DNA of 48,972 bases from UBA10161 sp964581105 (lineage in GTDB: Archaea; Micrarchaeota; Micrarchaeia; Anstonellales; Anstonellaceae). The notes under the pieces are model-generated. The model was not told the DNA's origin, did not search any database, and was given only the letters and a program-made list of their open reading frames with translations. The DNA is taken from positions 1 through 48,972 of the forward strand of contig CAZOMB010000008.1 in the NCBI GenBank assembly GCA_964581105.1, in the 5' to 3' direction. The translations under genes were made by a program, and so were the position numbers. Positions within the stretch are counted from its first letter, which is position 1. Every line of letters starts with the position of its first letter. Positions 17,347 through 25,131 of the stretch are shown in pieces.

Positions 17347-18069
17347 TTAGTCAGAAACTACTGCCCCTTTTTCTTTCAGGGTAAAAACTACTTTTTCGCC
17401 ACCCATCTGTTTGATCAGAATCATATCTATTGGGGATTTTGTTGCGTAATTCACTGCCTGGCGGGCCAGCTCTTCCTTGTTTTCATTTCCAAGAAGAGTG
17501 TAACACGAAACCATCAATTCATAAACTTGAGTGAATGATGGGCTCACATTGATTACCTCATTAAGGTCATCAAGTGTGTTTTCCACATTATAATTGGAGA
17601 ATGACTGCATGGCCCTGCTGTAAAGCACATAACTTTGCATCTGACTCATTTCAAACACAGTGCCTCCAGAGCACTTTTCAGCAAGTTTCCGGTTATCATA
17701 ATAGGTGTTTTCCTTGACATTAAAGAAAAATGACCTGCCAACAATAAATGGTATGTCTTCTTTTGAGACAACCATCTTTAGGTTAAGAAAGTGGGCTTCT
17801 GCAAAATCAGCAAGCATAAACAAGCGCATAAACGAATCATTGTCCGTCTTTCCTTGTGCTGTGGCGTTCTTGAAATACTCAAAAACCCTTTTTTCCTTTT
17901 GCTTGCCAAGCTGCTCGCCAGAGGGGAGATTATTGACAAGCCATGCAACTGCCTGCTTGTAATATTCTGTTTGTAACTTACGGTTAAGGGTTTGCAGCAT
18001 TTTCACCCCGTGCCTTGCAAAATCGCCCTTATTCTTAGGTACAAAGGATATGTTGCCTTCCAGACTCAT
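17347..18069 (-). CDS. Hypothetical protein with C-terminal TPR-like helices
   Basis: A 240-residue soluble protein I do not recognise. The last third has paired helices typical of tetratricopeptide repeats (QSYVLYSRAMQSFSNYN, TLDDLNEVINVSPSFTQVYE, then LMVSCYTLLGNENKEELARQ). The N-terminal part is helical, with SGEQLGKQKEKRVFEYFKNA and a hydrophobic patch DIPFIVGRSFFFNV. There is no signal peptide or membrane span. The start has AGGTGA 5 nt upstream and a separate TATA-like box, so it is not simply co-transcribed with mcm 57 nt upstream. Function unknown; a protein-protein adaptor is the most one can infer. Confidence 0.65.
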   Translation of the reverse strand: MSLEGNISFVPKNKGDFARHGVKMLQTLNRKLQTEYYKQAVAWLVNNLPSGEQLGKQKEKRVFEYFKNATAQGKTDNDSFMRLFMLADFAEAHFLNLKMVVSKEDIPFIVGRSFFFNVKENTYYDNRKLAEKCSGGTVFEMSQMQSYVLYSRAMQSFSNYNVENTLDDLNEVINVSPSFTQVYELMVSCYTLLGNENKEELARQAVNYATKSPIDMILIKQMGGEKVVFTLKEKGAVVSD

Positions 18070-18110
18070 GTTTTCACCTGTGTTACTTTTTGTATATTAA
18101 CGTGTAAATG

Positions 18111-18119
18111 TATTTAAAC
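18111..18119 (-). promoter_or_regulatory. TATA-like box of the TPR-like gene
   Basis: GTTTAAATA on the minus strand, about 45 nt before the ATG at 18069 and just before the mcm stop region; transcription would start near 18090. Confidence 0.4.
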
Positions 18120-18126
18120 CTATTGG

Positions 18127-20211
18127 TCACTCTGACTGGTCAACCAGTTTCACATACCCTGGCTTTACCTTGTAAAGCTCCCCCTTGTAAATCAAATCCT
18201 CAATTATGCGCTGTGCTGTTCTCTCATCAACATTTTCCCCTGCTGCCTGGTCCTTTAGGCGGGAAATTTCAACCACTCCAAGCTTGTTTTGTATTTCCTG
18301 GGCTACCCTGAGTATTGTGTTTATCTTGTCAACCTGTGACTTTGGCCTTCCTGTTGCAAGTATGTCAATGTCAAGATGGCCGGTTTCCCTGTCACGGCTC
18401 ACCTTGTCAAGAACATAGTTGGTAAGCCTTATTGCCCGCTCAGCGTCAATAAGCTCAACTGTTTTTGAAAGCCTGATTTTTGCTGAAGCCTCAGAAAGGC
18501 GGACCAGCCCTTCTATCTGCCTGGGAGTAATCGGGACTGCGCCCTCTGACTTGCCCCTTTTTCTCAGCTCAACATAATAGGTCTTTATTTTATCAGATGC
18601 ATCCTGAGAAAGGACCGGCTTTATGCTTTTCCTCGAGTAGGCAATAAGTTTCCTGAGAAGCTGGGACTCGATTATTTCTGCATGCTCTTCTTCTGATGCC
18701 TTTCCAACCCCTGATTCTGCTGCAGTCTTGTGTATTGTGAGCAAATGGTCTGCCAGCTCAGTGTCTTTTGTTTCATCAAGAACATCCATTATAGGGAAAA
18801 TAAGGTCAAACCTTGAAAGGATTGTGGGAGGGATATCAAACTGCATTCCAGGAAGCTTGTTTGGGTCAAACCTTCCGAACTTCGGGTTTGCTGCTGCAAG
18901 TATGCTTGTTTTTGCCCTGAACCTTGCAACTATGCCTGCCTTTGCTACTGACACTGTTTGTGACTCCATTACTTCATGCATTGCAGCCCTTTCATTGTCA
19001 TCTATTTTGTCAAACTCGTCAACCCCTGCAATGCCGCCTGATGCCAAAACAAGGGCGCCTGCCTTTAAGGTCCAGCCCCCATCCCCAAGCTCATCCTTTT
19101 CAGCAGAAGCAGTAAGCCCTACGCCTGTGACTGACTTTCCGCTCACATATATTCCTTTTGGGGCAAGGTCCCGCACATACTGCAAAAACCTGGTTTTTGC
19201 AGCGCCTGGGTCGCCTATCAGAAGGATGTGTATGTCATCCCTGATTGGCACATTTCCGGGCATTGCCTTTTCCTTTGTTCCCCCAAAAAGCTGCAGGGTA
19301 AGCGCTTCTTTTACCTCATTGTGGCCATAAATGCCTGGTGCAACTGAGTTTCTAAGCTTGTCATAAATGTGCTCGTCTTTTGCAAGCTCTTGTATTATCT
19401 CCTCGTCAGCTTTTGTTATTTCAAGCTCCTCAAACTCTTTTTGAGTCTTTTTTGCATATATTACCTCAATGTAGCGGGTATAGACCTGCGCTGATTCTGT
19501 TTTTGCCCTTGACTTTATGTCTGGCCTTATCCTCATTATCCCTGTTATCTCTACTGTGTCGCCAGGAGTTAGAGTATTAACCAAATCATCCTCAAGCAAA
19601 AGCTGTATGTGAGCAGCAGGAGAGCCGCCTTTGAGCCTTTCTAAAAGCTCCTGTGCCTCTGCCCGCTGCATGTCAACAAAATAGCATTCGTCCTCCTCAA
19701 GCTTGAGTGCTTTTCTTTTGCATGAGTCGCATACCTGGGGAACTGGCATTCTTTTTGTCATTGGCACTTTCATGTGCGCGTCGCACATCTGGCACTTGTA
19801 TACTGCTACTTTTACCTTGTGCTTTATTTCTGCCCTTTTTGTGATTACTCCCTTTATTGATATTAACTCCTTGATGTTCTTTGAGCTTATGTCCTGTATC
19901 ATTGGCCCTGGCCCTGGCAAATTGAAAAACCGGACATGCGGCTCAAATGCCATGTCAGGGTGTGCTGTCTTGAAAGTCACTTCCTGTGTCTGTACTAAGG
20001 AGCGCTCTGCTGCCTCTATAAGATTGTCTGGCTGCTTTACAAGAAGGTCTGCAAGCTCCCTGTCATACTTTTCAAGGTCCTCATAGTCTATTACAAGGCT
20101 CTTTTGCAGAGGGTAATTCTCAAGAAGCCTGCCTATTTTTGGAGCCAATGCTGCTGAGTAGAAGTCTTCGAACTTTTCAATATATGGACCGAGGTCAGTT
20201 TCAGAAGCCAT
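18127..20211 (-). CDS. mcm: Replicative helicase MCM
   Basis: Hexameric 3'-5' DNA helicase of the archaeal replisome, 694 residues. The N-terminal domain contains a four-Cys zinc site (C140, C143, C161, C164) and the OB-fold region. The AAA+ domain has Walker A GDPGAAKT (333-340), Walker B GVDEFDK (D398/E399), sensor 1 N442 in AAANPKFGRF and the arginine finger R467 in LSRFDL. A C-terminal winged-helix domain follows (ISRLKDQAAGENVDERTAQR...IEDLIYKGELY). The start ATG 20211 gives a normal N-terminus (MASETDLGPYIEKFEDF). A further 33 in-frame codons upstream overlap the promoter and are not believed. Its promoter diverges from metG. The leader (about 40 nt) has a GGAGGG that can pair with an upstream C-rich run. 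Confidence 0.96.
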   Translation of the reverse strand: MASETDLGPYIEKFEDFYSAALAPKIGRLLENYPLQKSLVIDYEDLEKYDRELADLLVKQPDNLIEAAERSLVQTQEVTFKTAHPDMAFEPHVRFFNLPGPGPMIQDISSKNIKELISIKGVITKRAEIKHKVKVAVYKCQMCDAHMKVPMTKRMPVPQVCDSCKRKALKLEEDECYFVDMQRAEAQELLERLKGGSPAAHIQLLLEDDLVNTLTPGDTVEITGIMRIRPDIKSRAKTESAQVYTRYIEVIYAKKTQKEFEELEITKADEEIIQELAKDEHIYDKLRNSVAPGIYGHNEVKEALTLQLFGGTKEKAMPGNVPIRDDIHILLIGDPGAAKTRFLQYVRDLAPKGIYVSGKSVTGVGLTASAEKDELGDGGWTLKAGALVLASGGIAGVDEFDKIDDNERAAMHEVMESQTVSVAKAGIVARFRAKTSILAAANPKFGRFDPNKLPGMQFDIPPTILSRFDLIFPIMDVLDETKDTELADHLLTIHKTAAESGVGKASEEEHAEIIESQLLRKLIAYSRKSIKPVLSQDASDKIKTYYVELRKRGKSEGAVPITPRQIEGLVRLSEASAKIRLSKTVELIDAERAIRLTNYVLDKVSRDRETGHLDIDILATGRPKSQVDKINTILRVAQEIQNKLGVVEISRLKDQAAGENVDERTAQRIIEDLIYKGELYKVKPGYVKLVDQSE

Positions 20212-20261
20212 TTTCCCACACGCTTTTTCCCTCCAGGCTCTGTTGAGGGGGGAGATTATGC

Positions 20262-20281
20262 CACTATATAGTATATATAAG
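20262..20281. promoter_or_regulatory. Shared AT-rich promoter box between mcm and metG
   Basis: CACTATATAGTATATATAAG contains TATA-like boxes in both directions. Leftwards, transcription would start near 20250, 40 nt before the mcm ATG. Rightwards, it would start near 20301, exactly where the folded metG leader begins. Confidence 0.5.
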
Positions 20282-20303
20282 TTTCCAGACCCGAATACCG
20301 GTG

Positions 20304-20422
20304 ACACCAACCCTCGCCTAAAGGCGTGGGCTTCTGGTGTGATTATGTGCAGGCCAAATATTCACGCCTTTACCCGCGCTTGAAAGCGCGGGCTTCGGGC
20401 GAGAGTTGGTGAGGTAATCCAT
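20304..20422 (+). promoter_or_regulatory. Three-way-junction leader RNA of metG (candidate riboswitch, or IS200/IS605-type hairpin remnant)
   Basis: Three nested stems are visible. P1 is 20305-20318 with 20398-20411 (13 of 14 pairs). P2 is 20319-20328 with 20363-20372 (10 of 10). P3 is 20373-20380 with 20385-20392 (8 of 8, TGAA loop). The right arm of P1 is GTTGGTG, which runs into the likely ribosome binding site (GGTGAGG, 20409-20415). A competing local fold pairs ACACCA (20304-20309) with TGGTGT (20335-20340) and would free that site. Two hairpins are each followed by GGGCTTC, which also recalls ends of IS200/IS605 elements. Confidence 0.5.
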
Positions 20423-20446
20423 CTGGTAGACAAAACAAAAAAGATA

Positions 20447-22582
20447 TTGATAACTTCGGCTTTGCCCTATGTTAATAATGTGCCACATCTTGGCAATATA
20501 ATAGGCTGCGTGCTGTCAGCAGACGTTTTTGCCAGGTATTGCAGGAGCAAGGGCCATGATGCCATATACATCTGCGGCACTGATGATTATGGCACTGCAA
20601 CAGAGATAAAAGCATTAGAAGAGGGAGTTACCCCGAAGCAGCTTTGCGACAAGTATTACAAAATACACAAGGAAATTTACGAGTGGTTCGGGATTTCAAC
20701 AGACATATTTGGCAGGACTTCAACCCCTCTTCACACAAAAATAACGCATGAGATATTCCTTGATTTGCACAAAAATGGCTGCATAACAGAAGATGAAACA
20801 ATACAGGCATACGATGAAGAGAAAAAGATGTTCCTTGCAGACAGGTTTATTGAAGGCACGTGCCCTCACTGCAATTATGGGCAGGCAAGGGCAGACCAGT
20901 GCGAAAAGTGCGGAAAATTGCTTAACTTTGACGAGCTTATCAGCCCAAGGAGCAAGATTAGCGGCACTGTGCCAACCAAGAAAAAAACAAGGCATCTTTT
21001 CATTGACCTTCCAAAAATGCAGGCAAAGCTTGAAAAATGGATAGATAAAACCTCAAAAAAGGGCTCTTGGTCTGAGAATTCATACAGGATTGCAAAGGCC
21101 TGGTGCAAAGAGGGCCTGAAAAAAAGGTGCATTACCCGGGATTTGAAGTGGGGAGTCCAGGTTCCATTAAAGGGCTGGGAAAACAAAATATTTTACGTAT
21201 GGTTTGATGCGCCTATAGGATATCTTTCAATTACTGCGAACCTTACAGAAAAATGGGAGGAATGGTGGCAAAAGCCAGATGAAGTAAATCTGTACCAGTT
21301 CATGGGAAAGGACAATGTGCCTTTTCATACAGTGATTTTCCCTGCCACTTTGATAGGAACAGGAAAGGGCTGGACTTTGCTGCACCATATTTCAACAACC
21401 GAGTTTCTGAACTTTGAGGGCGGCAAGTTCTCAAAAAGCAAGGGAATCGGGGTATTTGGAACTGATGCAATGCAAAGCGGCATTTCTGCCGATGTATGGC
21501 GCTATTACCTTCTTACAAACAGGCCTGAGAAAACTGACTCAGACTTTACATGGAAGGATTTTGCAGAGAAACTGAACAACGAGCTTTTGGCAAACATAGG
21601 GAATCTGGTGAACAGGACCCTTGTATTTGCGCAAAGGGAGTTTGACGGAAAAGTGCCTGACGGGAAATTAAGCAAAAAAGACAAGGAATTTGTTGAGGGC
21701 CAGAACAGGAAATTTGAAAAAATAGGCGCTTTTCTTGAAAAGGTGCACCTAAAGGATGCGCTTCATGCTGCAATGGAAGCAGGAAAAGAAGCGAATGCAT
21801 ATTTCCAGAAGAGCGAGCCATGGAAAACTGCCAAACAGGACAGGGAAAGGTGCTCTTCATCAATATATGTTCTTCTTCATCAGGTAAAGGACTTGGCAAT
21901 TGTCCTTGAGCCGTTCATTCCTAATTCCAGTGCCTTGATTTTCAAGCAGCTGAATGCCAAGCAGGAAAAGTGGAGTGAGATTGGCAAGTTTTCACTCAAG
22001 CCAGGGCACAAGCTGGGAAAGCCGCAAATACTTTTCAAAAAGCTTGAGAAAAAGGAGATTGACAGGCTTTCTTCAAAATACTCTGGCAAAAAGCAGGAAA
22101 AAGAAGGGGAAAGCTTCCTGGAATCTCTTGACCTTGAGGTAGGGAAAATAACTTCAGTTGAAAAGCACCCACATGCCAAGAAGCTGTATGTGGAGAAAGT
22201 GCAGATGGGCAGGGGAGAGGAACGGCAGATTGTCTCTGGCCTTGTCCCTTACTGCAAGCCGGAGGAGCTGCTTGGGAAAAACATTATCATTGTAAAAAAC
22301 CTGAAACCCGCAGTCCTCCGCTTCAGGGAGTCAAAGGGAATGCTTCTTGCTGCTGAAAAGCAAGGGAAACTGGAAGTGCTCTGCTGCCCTGATGCTGCAC
22401 CTGGCGACAAGGTAGAAATTGATGGGGTGCAAAGCAAGCCTGCAGAAGAAATCACAATTGGCCAGTTCTCAAAAATAAGCATGCAAATAAAGGACTTTGT
22501 TGCTTATGCTGACGGGAAAAAGCTTTTAGTGAATGGAAAGCCAGTAAAAACAAGCAAAATAAAGGACGGGAAAATAACCTAG
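20447..22582 (+). CDS. metG: Methionyl-tRNA synthetase with C-terminal tRNA-binding domain
   Basis: Charges tRNA-Met with methionine. Class I motifs are the HIGH box as PHLGN (13-17) and KMSKS as KFSKS (327-331), with a zinc knuckle CPHCN...CEKCG in the connective insertion. From about residue 560 there is an EMAPII/Trbp111-like OB-fold (LDLEVGKITSVEKHPHAKKLYVEK cut here by the line limit is seen only in part: DLEVGKITSVEKHPHA), common in long MetRS. Length from TTG 20447 is 711 residues, but this start removes the usual few residues before ITSALPYVN. The frame is open upstream as LVDKTKKIL, with no ATG, GTG or TTG, so CTG 20423 (7 nt after GAGGT) is a plausible true start. The stop overlaps the opposite gene in CTAG. 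Confidence 0.92.
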   Translation: MITSALPYVNNVPHLGNIIGCVLSADVFARYCRSKGHDAIYICGTDDYGTATEIKALEEGVTPKQLCDKYYKIHKEIYEWFGISTDIFGRTSTPLHTKITHEIFLDLHKNGCITEDETIQAYDEEKKMFLADRFIEGTCPHCNYGQARADQCEKCGKLLNFDELISPRSKISGTVPTKKKTRHLFIDLPKMQAKLEKWIDKTSKKGSWSENSYRIAKAWCKEGLKKRCITRDLKWGVQVPLKGWENKIFYVWFDAPIGYLSITANLTEKWEEWWQKPDEVNLYQFMGKDNVPFHTVIFPATLIGTGKGWTLLHHISTTEFLNFEGGKFSKSKGIGVFGTDAMQSGISADVWRYYLLTNRPEKTDSDFTWKDFAEKLNNELLANIGNLVNRTLVFAQREFDGKVPDGKLSKKDKEFVEGQNRKFEKIGAFLEKVHLKDALHAAMEAGKEANAYFQKSEPWKTAKQDRERCSSSIYVLLHQVKDLAIVLEPFIPNSSALIFKQLNAKQEKWSEIGKFSLKPGHKLGKPQILFKKLEKKEIDRLSSKYSGKKQEKEGESFLESLDLEVGKITSVEKHPHAKKLYVEKVQMGRGEERQIVSGLVPYCKPEELLGKNIIIVKNLKPAVLRFRESKGMLLAAEKQGKLEVLCCPDAAPGDKVEIDGVQSKPAEEITIGQFSKISMQIKDFVAYADGKKLLVNGKPVKTSKIKDGKIT

Positions 22583-23877
22583 ATGTCGATTTTTTGCTCT
22601 TTTTTAACGTGGTTTATAAAAGTTTGTTTGTTTTCATCTAAAAGTGAGACAGCCAATATCATGCCTGAAGGCCAATTTTTCCCTTTTACATTATATATGT
22701 AAGCTGCTGCCCCTATTTGCGGGTCTATGCCAAAGCCGATTTTGGCGCTTGTGATTGGCCCAAAAGAGAAAAGGCTGTATGCAAATCTCTTGTAAGGCGA
22801 CAAATCGATTACATTGGTAGGCATTACAACAACATAATTGCCTGATACATATACCCTGCCCCTTACTCCGAGCAGGCTCTTTGGGATGGTTTTGCACTCA
22901 ACAGGCTTGCCAAACCTTGTTTCCAGCTCATCAAAGGAGATTGTTGTGTCCTTGCCTGAAAATTGCACTATACTGCTGCTGAATAATGTTTTTTCCTCTT
23001 GTGAAGCAATCTGCCAGCCAGCAATGAGATTTTCCTGAGAAAAGCCTGCGCCCTTTCCTGGCTTTCCTTGCTCTCCAGCTCCTTTTGCCCCTGCTTTATA
23101 CTCTTCTATGTTCACTACTTTCCATGCAGGTGAGTTATTTTTATAGGCAAGATATATGCACTCAGCTTCATTACCATTAGGAAACATTTTGATAACCGGC
23201 TGGTCAATCTCCTTCATGTAAAAGTTCTCTATCTTCGCGTTGTTGAGAGGCCCAAAGGTTTCAACCATGCCAAGAGTTGAAAATTTGCGGATTCCATGTT
23301 TGTAAGCGCAAACAATGGAGTAGGTTTCTGAAGCAGCGAATATTCCGCCGTCATTGAGCATAAAATAAACAGGCTTTTCCCCAAATGACGAGCCATCTTC
23401 AAACAGCATGTCTTTTGTCTGGTAATCAATCCCTCTCTTGTGAAGCATCACTATTCCTTTTTGCATTATAAAGTAGAATTCCTGCCTGCCATTGTCAAAT
23501 TCTGTTTTCTCAGATATTGCATCCTCAAGCCTGGCGCAGCCGAACTTTTGCTCAAGGCTGTCGATTTTCAGCTCCTTTTTCTTGCCGCCATAATAAACAA
23601 AAATGCTGTTATCTTTCACAGAAACAGTGTCATTGCCCCCTGTGACTTTTGGCCTGCTCTTGCCTCCAGCTGTGCCGGTGATCTTCTTGCTGCTTGTCTG
23701 GCTTGTAAATTCAGGAAAATCAAGAAGAGGGCTTTTCTTAATGACTAATATATTATTTGGCTTGCTGCCAGGGAAAAAAGAGAGGGGATTTTTGGCTTTT
23801 GACTCTGCAGAGTTAACTGTGAGCAGTGCGGAAAGGATAAGTGTACCTCCAATGCCTGCGCCCCCCATAATTACCAC
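22579..23877 (-). CDS. Exported or membrane-anchored protein with internal duplication, unknown function
   Basis: A 432-residue protein with an N-terminal Gly/Leu-rich hydrophobic segment (MGGAGIGGTLILSALLTV) that should act as signal or anchor. The rest is beta-rich. Two halves look duplicated. One runs from DSLEQKFGCARLEDA to LGMVETFGPLNNAKIENFYM; the other from DELETRFGKPVECKTI to LFSFGPITSAKIGFGI. Each half thus has an LExxFG element and about 100 residues later an FGPxxxAKI element. A Gly/Lys linker (AGAKGAGEQGKPGKGAG) separates them. I do not recognise the family. GTG 23877 is right at the predicted transcription start, and ATG 23868 is the alternative. It converges on metG, the stop codons sharing CTAG. 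Confidence 0.65.
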   Translation of the reverse strand: MVIMGGAGIGGTLILSALLTVNSAESKAKNPLSFFPGSKPNNILVIKKSPLLDFPEFTSQTSSKKITGTAGGKSRPKVTGGNDTVSVKDNSIFVYYGGKKKELKIDSLEQKFGCARLEDAISEKTEFDNGRQEFYFIMQKGIVMLHKRGIDYQTKDMLFEDGSSFGEKPVYFMLNDGGIFAASETYSIVCAYKHGIRKFSTLGMVETFGPLNNAKIENFYMKEIDQPVIKMFPNGNEAECIYLAYKNNSPAWKVVNIEEYKAGAKGAGEQGKPGKGAGFSQENLIAGWQIASQEEKTLFSSSIVQFSGKDTTISFDELETRFGKPVECKTIPKSLLGVRGRVYVSGNYVVVMPTNVIDLSPYKRFAYSLFSFGPITSAKIGFGIDPQIGAAAYIYNVKGKNWPSGMILAVSLLDENKQTFINHVKKEQKIDI

Positions 23878-23900
23878 TTGTTGTATAATGTGGCAAATGG

Positions 23901-23910
23901 TATTTAAATT
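23901..23910 (-). promoter_or_regulatory. TATA-like box of the duplicated exported protein gene
   Basis: AATTTAAATA on the minus strand about 28 nt before GTG 23877. Confidence 0.45.
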
Positions 23911-23978
23911 GATGGGTACAAAGCTATAATAAGCAAGAATGCACTAATGAAAACAGAAAACACTTGATAGGTGGTATC

Positions 23979-25076
23979 ATGCTATTGTTCCAAGCGAGCG
24001 CAGCAACAAGCACCCATAAAAAAAAGGACTTCGTGCCTCCATTACCGGCATACGTGGCAGTCCGTGAAGTGGCAAATATGCAAAAACGAGGTGAAGAAGA
24101 ATTTGCAAATGGTTTCAGGAAAGAAACAAGAGAAGTCAGCATATTTGGTTACTCAGAATCGTCTAAGCCAGAACTCAGGGGCAGTCTGTATTTTTGGATG
24201 CCAAACTCTGAAGGGAAGATGAAAGACCCTAGATACAGCCTTGCTTATGAGTCTTTGGTTGATCTTAATGGCAGCCTTAGGGAGAGAATCTACCTTGATT
24301 TCAAGGGCATGGAGCTCACATACACAAACAGCAAGGGAGAGGAAGTGACTATTGAAGAAGGGGATATTATAAAGGGGCAACTTCTCAGTATCAACAAAAA
24401 AGCAAAGGATGGAGAAGGCTACGAACTTACCCTGAAGCACGGAACCCGCAAGCCAGAGGTTTATAACGTTAAATTTTCAGAAGGGACAGTCGAGTGGAAA
24501 TCAGGCATCATAGAGAATGGCTCTGAAGTCACAACCTTCAGCATAAAAGAAGTAAGCTCTGATGAATCAAGAAAGTCTGTTTCTCTTTACCTGCTTGATG
24601 AAAAAGGGGAAAAGATAACAGACCTTACAGAGAACCATTGGAAGCACATCTTTGCAATTGCAAAAAGGCGCAATGAGCTTGCAGACCTTCTGGAAGATAA
24701 CAATAGGCAGATAGTAATTGGTGGTGAAGGCTTCAAAACAGATCAAACTGCATTAGACGCTGACTACATAAGAAAAGGAGCGACGATTGAAAGGGATGGG
24801 AATGGGTACGTGCTGAAGCTCAAAAACGGCATTGAGATGGACTGGTCAGACCTCCAGTCAATTATTGACTCAATAAAAAAGACAAACGTTGACTTTGACT
24901 CAAACCTGACAGAAGGAAGTGTTGGCGGCAACCAAGGAACTGTTAATGGTTACGCTTATTTTGTCGGAAAGGATGAGCAAGGGATAAAGTATGAAATAAA
25001 GGGAGCTGCATACAGACTGAAAATCAATGACCTAGATGGCTGGTATTCAGAAGATGCGGTGACGTTCACTAAGTAG
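23979..25076 (+). CDS. Hypothetical beta-rich protein
   Basis: A 365-residue protein I do not recognise. The start ATG 23979 is supported by GGTGGT 4 nt upstream. The N-terminus MLLFQASAATSTHKKK is too short for a sure signal peptide. The body alternates charged beta-strand-like segments (GEEVTIEEGDIIKGQLLSI, YELTLKHGTRKPEVYNVKF, GYVLKLKNGIEMDWSDLQ) with one helical stretch (HWKHIFAIAKRRNELADLL). There are no Cys residues and no clear membrane span. It is divergent from the duplicated exported protein, and the two could be functionally paired, but nothing in the sequence proves it. Only a weak TATA-like sequence (CTATAATAAG near 23925) is seen upstream. Confidence 0.6.
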   Translation: MLLFQASAATSTHKKKDFVPPLPAYVAVREVANMQKRGEEEFANGFRKETREVSIFGYSESSKPELRGSLYFWMPNSEGKMKDPRYSLAYESLVDLNGSLRERIYLDFKGMELTYTNSKGEEVTIEEGDIIKGQLLSINKKAKDGEGYELTLKHGTRKPEVYNVKFSEGTVEWKSGIIENGSEVTTFSIKEVSSDESRKSVSLYLLDEKGEKITDLTENHWKHIFAIAKRRNELADLLEDNNRQIVIGGEGFKTDQTALDADYIRKGATIERDGNGYVLKLKNGIEMDWSDLQSIIDSIKKTNVDFDSNLTEGSVGGNQGTVNGYAYFVGKDEQGIKYEIKGAAYRLKINDLDGWYSEDAVTFTK

Positions 25077-25082
25077 GCACCT

Positions 25083-25092
25083 ATTTATATTA
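25083..25092 (+). promoter_or_regulatory. TATA-like box of rtcB
   Basis: ATTTATATTA predicts transcription from about 25112, giving a 20-nt leader that carries GGGTGG before the TTG start. Confidence 0.5.
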
Positions 25093-25131
25093 AATGGATA
25101 AAGAGAATTCTGCTAAAGGAAGGGTGGTTTT

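Noticed and set aside
20212..20310. 33-codon N-terminal extension of mcm
   Set aside because: It overlaps the TATA box and the predicted transcription start and has no similarity to MCM N-termini.
20304..20411. Complete IS200/IS605 insertion or TnpB guide RNA
   Set aside because: No tnpA or tnpB reading frame is present and the element is only about 108 nt; kept only as a possible remnant.
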